DNA from: an uncultured Clostridia bacterium
Lineage (GTDB): Bacteria; Bacillota; Clostridia; Oscillospirales; Acutalibacteraceae
DNA: 64,000 nucleotides
NCBI GenBank assembly: GCA_944380855.1
Contig: CALWIW010000003.1
Span: 33,245-97,244 of the forward strand
Reading direction: 5' to 3'
In this document: one piece after another, positions 9,568 through 17,799 of the stretch
Layout of the letters: every line of letters starts with the position of its first letter
Position numbering within the stretch: position 1 is the stretch's first letter
Made by a program: the position numbers and the translations under genes
The notes under the pieces: generated by a model
What the model was told of the DNA's origin: nothing
Seen by the model: only the letters and a program-made list of their open reading frames with translations
The model's database searches: none

Positions 9568-10407
9568 ATGGGTGTTACAATAAAAAATAAAACCATTAAA
9601 GGATTTATTTACATATTTCTTATACTCCTTGCAATACTTTGCGTTGTTCCGTTTTTCCTTATGATTATAAACTCAACCCGTTCAGGTAATGAGATTATGA
9701 CAGGATTTTCCTTCTTCCCGGGCGGAAGTTTGGCGGAAAACTGGAAGGTTGTTTCTGAAAACCTTGATATATTCAGAGGTATGCTTAACAGCTTGTTTAT
9801 CGCGGTTTGCAGCACAATTCTTTGCTCTTACTTCTCAGCACTTACAGCATACGGTCTTGCTTTTTACAAATTCCGCGGAGCAAAGCTTATATTCGGTGTT
9901 ATGCTGGTATTTATGATGGTTCCTGCTCAGCTTAGCTTGCTCGGTTTCTATGACCTTTGCAACAATCTGAAAATTACCAATACATATATTCCTTTGATTG
10001 TTCCGTCAATTGCAACTCCTGCAGTTGTATTCTTCTTAAGACAGTATGTTCTCTCTGTTCTTCCGAAAGCTGTTTTGGAAGCTCCGAGAATTGACGGTGC
10101 CAGCGAGATAAAGATTTTCCATAAAATCGTGCTTCCTATCATGGCACCCGGTATTGCTACAATGGCTATCGGTACATTTATCGGAAGCTGGAACAGCTAC
10201 CTTATTCCGTTGGTTCTTCTCAGCAAGCAGGAATTGCTCACTTTGCCGGTAATGATAGGCAGCTTGCAGTCTGTTACAGACATTGCTTCAAACGCCGGTG
10301 CTACATATCTTGCGGTTGCAATTTCGGTTATCCCGATTTTGATTGTATTTGCATTCTGCTCCAAGTACATTATCAGCAGTATTTCTGCAGGTTCTGTTAA
10401 AGAGTAA
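9568..10407 (+). CDS. Sugar ABC transporter permease, MalG/UgpE type
   Basis: The 279-residue protein is the second permease: a first membrane helix at about residues 13-33, six segments in all, and the EAA motif LEAPRIDGASEIKIFHKI near residues 171-188 followed by LPIMAPG. ATG 9568 follows the stop of the previous gene by one base, with AAAGGAG about 10 bases upstream, so the two are coupled. It closes the carbohydrate operon that begins at 1335. Confidence 0.92.
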   Translation: MGVTIKNKTIKGFIYIFLILLAILCVVPFFLMIINSTRSGNEIMTGFSFFPGGSLAENWKVVSENLDIFRGMLNSLFIAVCSTILCSYFSALTAYGLAFYKFRGAKLIFGVMLVFMMVPAQLSLLGFYDLCNNLKITNTYIPLIVPSIATPAVVFFLRQYVLSVLPKAVLEAPRIDGASEIKIFHKIVLPIMAPGIATMAIGTFIGSWNSYLIPLVLLSKQELLTLPVMIGSLQSVTDIASNAGATYLAVAISVIPILIVFAFCSKYIISSISAGSVKE

Positions 10408-10615
10408 TTTATAATTTGGATTTTTTAGGTATATGAAATGAATATGACTCGGTATGACAAATTGATGAGTTCTGAAAACTTTGAGATACAAGTTTAAAGT
10501 AAATGTTACAGGCGGTTCGTAAAGTTGTTTCTTTTGATAGTTACATAATTTAAAACTATTATAGTTTTATATCTCCCTTTAATTTTACATTTTAGAACGA
10601 ACGGTTTTGTCTATG

Positions 10616-10668
10616 GCGGACAGTTGCTGTGTTATCTTTCAATAACAAAGCAGCTGTTCGCTTTTTTT
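10616..10668 (+). terminator. Strong intrinsic terminator after the sugar operon
   Basis: A long imperfect stem from GCGGACAG (10616-10623) to CTGTTCGC (10654-10661) encloses TGCTGTGTTAT/ATAACAAAGCA, followed by seven T. It ends about 200 bases beyond the last permease stop. The stretch 10408-10615 has no gene; it contains only A/T-rich sequence and a short AAAACTA-3-TAGTTTT dyad (10552-10568). Confidence 0.85.
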
Positions 10669-10689
10669 GAAAATATTATATTTTTACTA

Positions 10690-10718
10690 TTGACAATATG
10701 TGATATGTGGGGTATAAT
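10690..10718 (+). promoter_or_regulatory. Consensus sigma-A promoter of infC-rpmI-rplT
   Basis: TTGACA (10690-10695) and TATAAT (10713-10718) match the consensus at all 12 positions with a 17-base spacer. Transcription should start near 10725, giving a leader of about 190 bases before infC. Confidence 0.9.
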
Positions 10719-10724
10719 ACCAAA

Positions 10725-10912
10725 AGAACAATAAAGCAAGGCAGTAGTATGCTTTCACCTGTGGGGTTTCGTCTGCACGGGTCAATATTTTTGACATGAT
10801 GTTAAACGGCTTTTGCCGTTTGTTTGTGTTGAGTTTATTGTGCGGACGGAGTGTATTCTGTCCGCGTTTTTTGTATTGTTACAAACGTTTACAGCTTTGG
10901 AGGTGCTTAACA
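10725..10912 (+). promoter_or_regulatory. infC leader RNA (L20-type attenuator)
   Basis: The leader can form four consecutive stem-loops: AAAGCA/TGCTTT (10733-10755), GTCAA/TTGAC (10781-10795), AAACGGC/GCCGTTT (10804-10821) and a terminator (10842-10873). In Firmicutes the infC-rpmI-rplT operon is repressed by ribosomal protein L20 binding its leader and promoting early termination. The position, length and terminator fit that known scheme; L20 binding itself is inferred. The SD sequence GGAGGTG (10899-10905) lies after the terminator. Confidence 0.7.
10842..10873 (+). terminator. Attenuator terminator in the infC leader
   Basis: The stem GCGGAC (10842-10847)/GTCCGC (10860-10865) with a 12-base loop is followed by GTTTTTTGT. 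It sits 40 bases before the infC start and so cannot be an end-of-operon terminator; it is best read as the attenuator. Confidence 0.8.
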
Positions 10913-11431
10913 ATTAGCAGTAAGGAAATTCAGATCAACGAAGAAATTACCGAAAAAGAGCTTAGAATAATAGGCTCGGACGGTACTCAGCTTGGTATCA
11001 TGTCAGCGGCTCAGGCTCTTGAGCTTGCAGCAAAGAGCAATCTTGACCTTGTAAAGATTGCACCACAGGCAAAACCGCCGGTTTGCAAGATAATGGATTA
11101 CGGTAAATATCGCTTTGAACAGGCTAAAAGGGAAAAGGAAGCCAGAAAAAATCAGCGTGTTATCGACGTTAAGGAAGTAAGACTTTCTTTGAATATTGAT
11201 ACCCATGATTTTAATACAAAGCTTAACAATGCCCTTAAGTTTATTAAAAAAGGCGATAAGGTAAAGGTTTCTATCAGATTCAGAGGAAGAGAGATGGGAC
11301 ATCCGGAAATCGGTCAGGCAACTATGGAACGTTTTGCCAAGGCCTGCGAGGAAGCAGCAATTGTGGAAAAGCCTGCAAAGCTTGAAGGCAGAAATATGCT
11401 GATGTTCCTTGCTCCAAAGCCCAATAAGTAA
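10913..11431 (+). CDS. infC: Translation initiation factor IF-3
   Basis: IF-3 binds the 30S subunit, keeps it apart from 50S and checks the start codon. The 172-residue product begins ISSKEIQINEEIT and has the family's N-terminal domain (DGTQLGIMSAAQAL, about residues 25-38), lysine-rich linker and C-terminal domain (IRFRGREMGHPEIG near 123-136). The start is the rare codon ATT at 10913, seven bases after GGAGGTG; this AUU start is the classic infC device that lets IF-3 repress itself. An in-frame ATG at 10796 is rejected because that reading would run through the leader terminator and add a non-conserved tail. The gene is first in the infC-rpmI-rplT operon. Confidence 0.96.
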   Translation: MSSKEIQINEEITEKELRIIGSDGTQLGIMSAAQALELAAKSNLDLVKIAPQAKPPVCKIMDYGKYRFEQAKREKEARKNQRVIDVKEVRLSLNIDTHDFNTKLNNALKFIKKGDKVKVSIRFRGREMGHPEIGQATMERFAKACEEAAIVEKPAKLEGRNMLMFLAPKPNK

Positions 11432-11457
11432 TATAAAAATCAGGGAGGATAAATTTT

Positions 11458-11655
11458 ATGCCTAAGATTAAAACACACAGCGGTGCTAAAAAACGCTTTA
11501 AACTTTCCAAAAACGGTAAGGTTATCCGTGCTCATGCAAATAAGAGCCACATTCTCAACAAGAAGACAAGAAAGCGTAAGAGAGGTCTTCGTCAGACTTG
11601 TGTAACAGATAAGACAAATACAGCACAGGTTAAGCGTTTGATTCCTTACAAATAA
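11458..11655 (+). CDS. rpmI: 50S ribosomal protein L35
   Basis: The 65-residue basic protein (PKIKTHSGAKKRFKLSKNGK..., ending KRLIPYK) is typical in length and sequence for L35, a small structural component of the large subunit. It starts at ATG with GGGAGG upstream, 26 bases after infC. The last codons and stop are folded into a strong hairpin (11645-11680). Confidence 0.98.
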   Translation: MPKIKTHSGAKKRFKLSKNGKVIRAHANKSHILNKKTRKRKRGLRQTCVTDKTNTAQVKRLIPYK

Positions 11656-11680
11656 TCAGTCGGTACTGATTATTTGTAAG
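11645..11680 (+). other. Perfect 16-bp hairpin over the rpmI stop codon
   Basis: CTTACAAATAATCAGT (11645-11660) and ACTGATTATTTGTAAG (11665-11680) are perfectly complementary with a CGGT tetraloop. The left arm contains the last sense codons and the TAA stop of rpmI. There is no T run after it. It could block 3' exonucleases, act as a processing site or couple rpmI termination with rplT translation. Confidence 0.8.
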
Positions 11681-11736
11681 CAGCGGTATTGATTTTAATT
11701 CAAGTTAATAAGTTAAGTTTTCGGAGGTAAATATAT

Positions 11737-12087
11737 ATGGCACGTGTAAAGGGTGCGATGATGACTCGCAAAAGAAGAAAAAAGACATTAAAGCTTGCTA
11801 AAGGTTACTGGGGTGCAAAAAGCAAGCATTTTAAAATGGCTAAACAGGCTGTAATGAAGTCCGGCAACTATGCATTTATCGGTCGTAAGCATAGAAAGAG
11901 AGATTTCAGACGCCTTTGGATTACAAGAATTTCCGCAGCCTGCAAGCTCAACGGCACTAACTATTCAACATTTATGAACGGTCTTAAGAAAGCAAATATC
12001 GCTCTTAACCGCAAGATGCTTGCTGAGATTGCTGTTTCTGATCCTGCTGCTTTTGCAAATCTTGTAGAAAAAGCAAAAAATGCATAA
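11737..12087 (+). CDS. rplT: 50S ribosomal protein L20
   Basis: The 116-residue protein ([20 protein letters not shown]..., [20 protein letters not shown]) is a clear L20, an early 23S rRNA assembly protein. In Firmicutes it is also the autoregulator of this operon through the infC leader. The start ATG is preceded by CGGAGGT. A terminator follows at 12103-12131. Confidence 0.98.
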   Translation: MARVKGAMMTRKRRKKTLKLAKGYWGAKSKHFKMAKQAVMKSGNYAFIGRKHRKRDFRRLWITRISAACKLNGTNYSTFMNGLKKANIALNRKMLAEIAVSDPAAFANLVEKAKNA

Positions 12088-12102
12088 TTAAATGTATAAA
12101 CT

Positions 12103-12131
12103 GCGTTTGGGAGTTACTTCCAAACGCTTTT
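12103..12131 (+). terminator. Terminator after rplT
   Basis: GCGTTTGG (12103-12110) pairs with CCAAACGC (12120-12127), followed by TTTT. The T run is short, so some read-through into the next gene is likely. Confidence 0.75.
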
Positions 12132-12159
12132 GCATTTCTCTGGGAAAGTGTGGAATGTT

Positions 12160-12957
12160 ATGGATTTTGTTATAAATTCAAAAGATAACCGACTGGTGAA
12201 GCTTGCATCGAAGCTTCAAAAAAGCTCTTCATTCAGAAAAGAACAAAATCTTATTCCCGTAGAGGGAGCAAGGCTTTGTGAAGACGCATTAAACTCAAAT
12301 GCAGAAATTAAATATTTCTTTTATACTGAATCGGCGGCAAAGAAATATACTGTTATCATAGAGAAAATCTCAAAAAATTGTCCTGATACATACAAGGTAA
12401 GCGAAAATGTTTTTCAAAAAATGTGCGATACGGTAACTCCCCAAGGAATTCTTTCTTTAGTTTCACCCCTTGACAAAAGTTCTGTATTTGATACAATAAA
12501 AAAGCATGATAAGTTTAGATTTTTGGCTCTTGATTGTGTTCAGGACCCGGGAAATATGGGTACAATACTGCGGACTGCCGAGGCATTGGGGATTGACGGT
12601 ATAGTTATAAGCAGCAATTCCTGTGATATTTACTGCCCGAAAGTTATAAGAGGAACAATGGGTGCCGCTTTCAGACTTCCTGTTTATATAACTGACGATT
12701 TGCCGGGTTATTTAAATAAGTTTAATGAAGTCGGTAAATCTTATGCTACGGTTCCGTCAGACGCCGAAAAAAAGGTTACTGAGATTGACTTTAAGTCCGG
12801 AAGTTCAATTGCGGTTATCGGAAATGAAGGCAACGGAATTTCACCTGAATGTTTAAAGTCTTGCTTATGCAAAATCACAATTCCTATGTCGGGCAATGCC
12901 GAGTCCCTTAATGCAGGCATTGCGGCAGGTATTGTGATGTGGGAGATGGTAAGATAA
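12160..12957 (+). CDS. TrmH/SpoU family RNA 2'-O-methyltransferase
   Basis: The 265-residue protein is a SPOUT-class methylase: an N-terminal L30-like substrate-binding domain (RLVKLASKLQKSSSFRKEQNLIPVEG), then the knotted S-adenosylmethionine-binding domain with LDCVQDPGNMGTILRTAEAL (about residues 125-144), GNEGNGIS (about 223-230) and the knot motif IPMSGNAESLNAGIAA (about 241-256). It should methylate a ribose in rRNA or tRNA; the target cannot be read from the sequence. I took ATG 12160 rather than an upstream TTG (12130) that lies in the rplT terminator. In Bacilli a similar gene (ysgA) is found near translation genes. Confidence 0.88.
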   Translation: MDFVINSKDNRLVKLASKLQKSSSFRKEQNLIPVEGARLCEDALNSNAEIKYFFYTESAAKKYTVIIEKISKNCPDTYKVSENVFQKMCDTVTPQGILSLVSPLDKSSVFDTIKKHDKFRFLALDCVQDPGNMGTILRTAEALGIDGIVISSNSCDIYCPKVIRGTMGAAFRLPVYITDDLPGYLNKFNEVGKSYATVPSDAEKKVTEIDFKSGSSIAVIGNEGNGISPECLKSCLCKITIPMSGNAESLNAGIAAGIVMWEMVR

Positions 12958-12959
12958 TT

Positions 12960-14213
12960 ATGGTTTATAATAATGCCCGTTACTGGATATGGCTTGCTTC
13001 GGCTTTGGGATATAAAACGCCCAAGGCCTTAAAGGTTTGTGAATTTTCATTCAGTATAGCCGAATTTTATGAGTGCGGGGAGAATCATTGGAAGCTTTGT
13101 CCCGGTATAACTCCCGGTGATATTCAGAAGCTTCGGAATGCTTCCCTTGAAAGTGCGGACAAAATTATAAACAGGTGTATTGAATTGGGTATTGATATAA
13201 TCACCTTTGATGACGACAGATACCCGGATTGTCTTAAAAATATCTATGCACCTCCATGTGTTTTATATGTAAAGGGAGATTTTCCTGATTTTGACAACAG
13301 ATTTACCGTAGGTATCGTGGGAACGAGAAATGCATCCAAATATGGTTTGAGAGTAGCCTATGATGCTGCTTCAAATCTTACAAGGGCTGGAGTTCTGATA
13401 ATAAGCGGCGGTGCGTTGGGAATTGATTCTGCCGCTCACCGAGGTGCTTTGGCTGCCGGCGGTGACACGGTTTGTGTGCTGGGCGTTGGAATAGACGTAA
13501 ACTACATCGGTCAGAATACAAAGATGAGGGATTATATAACCACTCACGGCTGTCTTGTAACCGAATATCCTCCCGGAACTACGGCAAAGCCTTTTCATTT
13601 TCCTGCAAGAAACAGGATAATTGCGGCTTTTTCCGACGCGTTGCTGGTTGTTGAGGCCGCAAAGAAAAGCGGTGCATTAATAACAGCTAATCTTGCTACT
13701 GAACAGGGTAAAGAGGTATTTGCGGTTATGGGCAATATTAATGAGACAAATTCTCAGGGAACAAATGCTCTGATCAAAGACGGTGCCTATCCCTATACTC
13801 ACTATACAGATATTATAGACGCTTTTCCAAATGTTTATATAACAAGGAAAAACGATGTGAAAGCCACGGAAACGGCTTTGGAAGCAATTCCCGTAAAAGG
13901 CAGCCTTCCAAAAAAAGCTGACAAAAGCAGGTCGGTGCCGGTTCCTGATAAAGCCGGACATAAAGATAATGCGTCTTTAAAGGGGAAAATTTCCGAAAAT
14001 AAGGGTAATATTTCAAAAGATAAGCTTACAAATATAAGCAGTGAAGCGAGGCGTGTGTATGACGCTATAAAGCAGGGAGAAACAGTTTCCACAGATGAAC
14101 TGTGCATACGGCTCGGTTTATTGCCGCATAAGCTTCTGCCTTTTATTACAGAGCTTGAAATAGAGGGGCTTGTTGTAAATGCAGGGGCAAGAAATTACAG
14201 AAAATCAGATTAA
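12960..14213 (+). CDS. dprA: DNA processing protein DprA/Smf
   Basis: The 417-residue protein has an N-terminal helical part (YWIWLASALG...), the Rossmann-like DprA core with GIVGTRNASKYG (about residues 117-128), SGGALGIDSAAHRGAL and FPARNRIIAAFSDALLVVEA, and a C-terminal winged helix (about 365-415) after a Lys/Ser-rich linker (about 300-355). DprA loads RecA on incoming single-stranded DNA during transformation. The ATG at 12960 follows the previous stop by two bases; an in-frame GTG at 12939 overlapping the methylase is possible. It is followed by topA, the usual order in Firmicutes. Confidence 0.93.
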   Translation: MVYNNARYWIWLASALGYKTPKALKVCEFSFSIAEFYECGENHWKLCPGITPGDIQKLRNASLESADKIINRCIELGIDIITFDDDRYPDCLKNIYAPPCVLYVKGDFPDFDNRFTVGIVGTRNASKYGLRVAYDAASNLTRAGVLIISGGALGIDSAAHRGALAAGGDTVCVLGVGIDVNYIGQNTKMRDYITTHGCLVTEYPPGTTAKPFHFPARNRIIAAFSDALLVVEAAKKSGALITANLATEQGKEVFAVMGNINETNSQGTNALIKDGAYPYTHYTDIIDAFPNVYITRKNDVKATETALEAIPVKGSLPKKADKSRSVPVPDKAGHKDNASLKGKISENKGNISKDKLTNISSEARRVYDAIKQGETVSTDELCIRLGLLPHKLLPFITELEIEGLVVNAGARNYRKSD

Positions 14214-14265
14214 AATATCAAAAATCAGATGTGACAGAAGTATTTAAAAAGTACGGAGGAATGAA

Positions 14266-16344
14266 ATGTCAAATCTTGTAATAGTAGAGTCTCCTGCCAA
14301 GGCAAAAACAATACAAAAATATCTTGGCAAGGATTATGAAGTTATCGCATCAATGGGACACGTAAGGGATTTGCCTGCGGCACGTCTCAGCGTTGATATA
14401 AAAAACAATTATGCTCCGAAATATGCAGTTATAAAGGGCAAGGAAAAGCTTGTTGAGGAACTTAAAAAAGAAGCCGAAAAAAGTGAAAAAGTATACCTTG
14501 CAACCGACCCTGACCGTGAGGGTGAAGCTATTTCATGGCATCTTGCGTATCTTTTAAATCTCGACCTTGAAAGTAAAAACAGGGTTGAGTTTAACGAGAT
14601 AACAAAAACAGGAGTCAGCAACGGAATGGAAAATCCGAGGTCAATCAACATTGACCTTGTAAATGCTCAGCAGGCAAGAAGAATTCTTGACAGACTTGTG
14701 GGTTACAAGCTTAGCCCTTTTATTTCTCAGAAAATAAGAAGAGGATTGTCTGCGGGACGTGTTCAGTCTGTTGCGGTGAGAATTATAGTTGACAGAGAAA
14801 ACGAAATCAGAGAATTTAAGCCGGAGGAATACTGGTCAATCGACGCAAAATTTATTCCTAAGGGCAGCAGAAAGGTGTTTTCTGCCGCATTTTACGGTGA
14901 TGAAAACGGAAAAATCAAGATAGAAAACGAAGAACAGGCAAACAAAATTCTTGCCGACCTTGACGGTGCGGAGTATGTGGTGTCAAAGGTTAAAAACGGT
15001 ACAAGAAAAAAATCTCCTGCTCCTCCGTTTATAACATCAACACTTCAGCAGGAGGCTTCCAGAAAGCTGGGATTTCAGTCAAGAAGAACAATGAAGGTGG
15101 CTCAGGAGCTTTATGAGGGCGTTGAAGTTGAGGGAATAGGTGCAATGGGTCTTATAACCTATATGAGAACCGACTCTCTGAGAATTTCAAATGACGCAAT
15201 ACAGGAGGTTTCAAAGTATATCTCAGAAACCTACGGAGAAAAATATCTGCCCTCAAAGCCTCGTGTGTTTAAGTCCCGTGCCAATGCTCAGGACGGTCAC
15301 GAAGCCATACGTCCTTCTGTTCCGTCCCTTACTCCCGACAGGGTAAAGAGCAGTCTTACTTCCGACCAATACAAGCTTTATAAGCTTATATGGGAAAGAT
15401 TTACCGCCTGCCAAATGGCTGACTGCATACAAAAAACCACGCAGGCAGATATTTCTGCCAACAACTATATTTTTAAGGCGTCAGGCTATAAGGTTGATTT
15501 TGACGGATTTACTGTTCTGTATGTTGAAAGCAACGACAGTGCGGAGGAAAAGGAAAAGGAGCTTCCGTCACTTGAAAAGGATATGCCGGTTAAGCTTAAA
15601 GAGATTGTGCCTAACCAGCATTTTACACAGCCTCCTGCAAGATTTACCGAAGCTTCACTTATCAAGGCGTTGGAGGAATACGGCATAGGCAGACCGTCAA
15701 CCTATGCGGCGACAATTACAACAATTACAAGCCGTGAGTATGTAAAGCGTGACGGCAAGACACTTATACCTACTGAACTGGGAGAGGTGTCAACTCAGCT
15801 TATGAGAGAGCGTTTCCCTAAAATCGTAAATGTGAAGTTTACGGCTCAGATGGAAAAAGAACTTGATACTGTTGAAAAGGGCGAAACCCAGTGGATTCAG
15901 CTTTTGGATGAATTTTATCAGGATTTTGATAAAACACTTAAAAAGGCAAAAGAGGACATGGAGGGTGTAAAGCTCCACCTCAAAGAGGACGAAACCGATC
16001 TTATCTGCGAGTTCTGCGGACGCCAGATGGTGGTTAAATTCGGACGTTACGGAAAGTTTATAGCTTGCCCCGGATACCCGGAGTGTAAAAATATTAAAAA
16101 GTTTGTTCAGGATATAGGAGTTGCCTGCCCCAAGTGCGGAGGCAAGGTTATTGTAAGAAAAACAAAAAAGGGCAAGCCTTTCTATGGATGTGAAAATTAT
16201 CCGAACTGCGATTTTGTTTCATGGACCGAGCCCACAAATGAAAAATGTCCGAAATGCGGCAAGACTCTGTATAAGAAAAAGGGAAAGAAGCCTACCCTTT
16301 ACTGTGCTGAAGAGGGCTGCGGTTATTCAAGACCTTTTGAATAA
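14266..16344 (+). CDS. topA: DNA topoisomerase I
   Basis: The 692-residue type IA topoisomerase relaxes negative supercoils. It has the TOPRIM domain at the N-terminus (VIVESPAKAKTIQKYLG; DPDREGEAISWH near residues 84-95), the active-site tyrosine Tyr299 in GLITYMRTDS, and three C-terminal four-cysteine zinc ribbons beginning at about residues 581, 621 and 661. The length is usual for Firmicutes. The RBS is ACGGAGGA. It follows dprA by about 50 bases, and trmFO comes next as in Bacillus. Confidence 0.98.
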   Translation: MSNLVIVESPAKAKTIQKYLGKDYEVIASMGHVRDLPAARLSVDIKNNYAPKYAVIKGKEKLVEELKKEAEKSEKVYLATDPDREGEAISWHLAYLLNLDLESKNRVEFNEITKTGVSNGMENPRSINIDLVNAQQARRILDRLVGYKLSPFISQKIRRGLSAGRVQSVAVRIIVDRENEIREFKPEEYWSIDAKFIPKGSRKVFSAAFYGDENGKIKIENEEQANKILADLDGAEYVVSKVKNGTRKKSPAPPFITSTLQQEASRKLGFQSRRTMKVAQELYEGVEVEGIGAMGLITYMRTDSLRISNDAIQEVSKYISETYGEKYLPSKPRVFKSRANAQDGHEAIRPSVPSLTPDRVKSSLTSDQYKLYKLIWERFTACQMADCIQKTTQADISANNYIFKASGYKVDFDGFTVLYVESNDSAEEKEKELPSLEKDMPVKLKEIVPNQHFTQPPARFTEASLIKALEEYGIGRPSTYAATITTITSREYVKRDGKTLIPTELGEVSTQLMRERFPKIVNVKFTAQMEKELDTVEKGETQWIQLLDEFYQDFDKTLKKAKEDMEGVKLHLKEDETDLICEFCGRQMVVKFGRYGKFIACPGYPECKNIKKFVQDIGVACPKCGGKVIVRKTKKGKPFYGCENYPNCDFVSWTEPTNEKCPKCGKTLYKKKGKKPTLYCAEEGCGYSRPFE

Positions 16345-16396
16345 TAACTTAAAATGGAAATCTTTTTTGCCTTTTATGGCTGATAGGTTGTGACTT

Positions 16397-17752
16397 ATGT
16401 ATATAAATGTAATAGGTGCCGGACTTGCCGGCTGTGAAGCGGCTTTTCAGGCGGCTCAGAGAGGGCTTAAGGTTTATCTTTATGAAATGAAGCCTCAAAA
16501 GAAAACCCCTGCTCATAAAAGCGATATGTTTTCGGAGCTTGTATGCTCAAATTCTCTGAAAGCAGACAGAGTTGAAAGTGCCGCTGGTATGCTTAAAGAA
16601 GAAATGCGTGTGATGAATTCTCTGTTAATTGAGTGTGCAGACCTTTGCCGTGTTCCGGCCGGAGGTGCTTTGGCTGTTGACCGTGACAAATTTTCATCTA
16701 TGGTTACAGAGAGAATAAAAAATCACCCTAATATTCAAGTTGTGGAAAAAGAGGTTTTAAGCCTTGATGAGTTTCTAAATGAAAAAGAGGCGGTAACAGT
16801 GGTTGCCTCGGGACCTTTGACCTCTGAAAGTCTTTCTGAAAGTATAAAGGAATATTTCGGCGGCGGACTTTCCTTTTTTGACGCGGCGGCTCCCATAGTT
16901 TCTGCGGAAAGCATAGATATGGAATACGCCTTTACCGCCTCAAGATACGGCAAAGGGGACGGCGACGATTATATAAACTGCCCCATGAACAAGGAAGAAT
17001 ACGAGATTTTTCATCGTGAGCTTGTTAATGCCGAAAGAGCACCGCTCCACGACTTTGACGTAAGCAATCCAAAGGTTTACGAGGGCTGTATGCCTATAGA
17101 GATAATGGCACAAAGAGGGGAAGATACCATAAGGTTCGGTCCCATGAAGCCTGTAGGACTTAAAGACCCGAAAACAGGTCATCGTCCCTGGGCGGTTTTA
17201 CAGCTCAGAAAGGAAAACGCATTGGGAAGTATGTATAACCTTGTAGGTTTTCAGACAAATCTGAAATTTCCCGAACAAAAAAGAGTTTTCGGATTAATTC
17301 CCGCTCTTAAAAATGCCGAATATTACAGATACGGTGTAATGCACCGAAATACATTTTTAAATTCTCCGAAAATACTCAATTCGGATTACAGCACAAGAAA
17401 ATATAAAAACCTGTTTTTCGCCGGTCAGATGACCGGGGTTGAGGGGTACATGGAGTCTGCAAGCTCGGGGCTTTTGGCGGGAATAAACGCCGCAAGAAGG
17501 GCTTTAGGATTTGAAACTTTGACTATGCCCGAAACCTCAATGACAGGGTCGCTCAGCAGATATATAAGCTGTCCTGATGTTGAAAAGTTTCAGCCTATGG
17601 GAGCAAACCTTGGTGTGCTTCCTCCTCTTGAAAACCGTCCGAGAGATAAAAAGGAGAGGGCGGCGGCTTATGCCTACAGAGGACTTAAAGATACGGAAAG
17701 CTTTTTAAAGCTGTCAGGGGAGAATTTTAAACCTGCAAATATTAAGGAATAA
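16397..17752 (+). CDS. trmFO: Methylenetetrahydrofolate-tRNA-(uracil-5-)-methyltransferase
   Basis: This FAD- and folate-dependent enzyme makes 5-methyluridine at position 54 of tRNA. The 451-residue product has the N-terminal dinucleotide-binding motif GAGLAGCEAA (residues 6-15), the SELVCSNSLKAD segment (about 46-57), and the C-terminal FAGQMTGVEGYMESASSGLLAG stretch (about 341-362, given in parts here) diagnostic of TrmFO rather than the related MnmG. Its place directly after topA is conserved across Firmicutes. Confidence 0.97.
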   Translation: MYINVIGAGLAGCEAAFQAAQRGLKVYLYEMKPQKKTPAHKSDMFSELVCSNSLKADRVESAAGMLKEEMRVMNSLLIECADLCRVPAGGALAVDRDKFSSMVTERIKNHPNIQVVEKEVLSLDEFLNEKEAVTVVASGPLTSESLSESIKEYFGGGLSFFDAAAPIVSAESIDMEYAFTASRYGKGDGDDYINCPMNKEEYEIFHRELVNAERAPLHDFDVSNPKVYEGCMPIEIMAQRGEDTIRFGPMKPVGLKDPKTGHRPWAVLQLRKENALGSMYNLVGFQTNLKFPEQKRVFGLIPALKNAEYYRYGVMHRNTFLNSPKILNSDYSTRKYKNLFFAGQMTGVEGYMESASSGLLAGINAARRALGFETLTMPETSMTGSLSRYISCPDVEKFQPMGANLGVLPPLENRPRDKKERAAAYAYRGLKDTESFLKLSGENFKPANIKE

Positions 17753-17799
17753 AAATATTAAGGATAAGAACAGATATAACAGAATAGAGGTGCAGCATA

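Noticed and set aside
9099-9596. Minus-strand open frame of 165 codons opposite the first permease
   Set aside because: It lies wholly over conserved permease sequence and has no initiation signals.
10796-10912. N-terminal extension of IF-3 from ATG 10796
   Set aside because: It would translate through the leader terminator, has no RBS and gives a tail unlike IF-3; ATT 10913 has a well-placed GGAGGTG.
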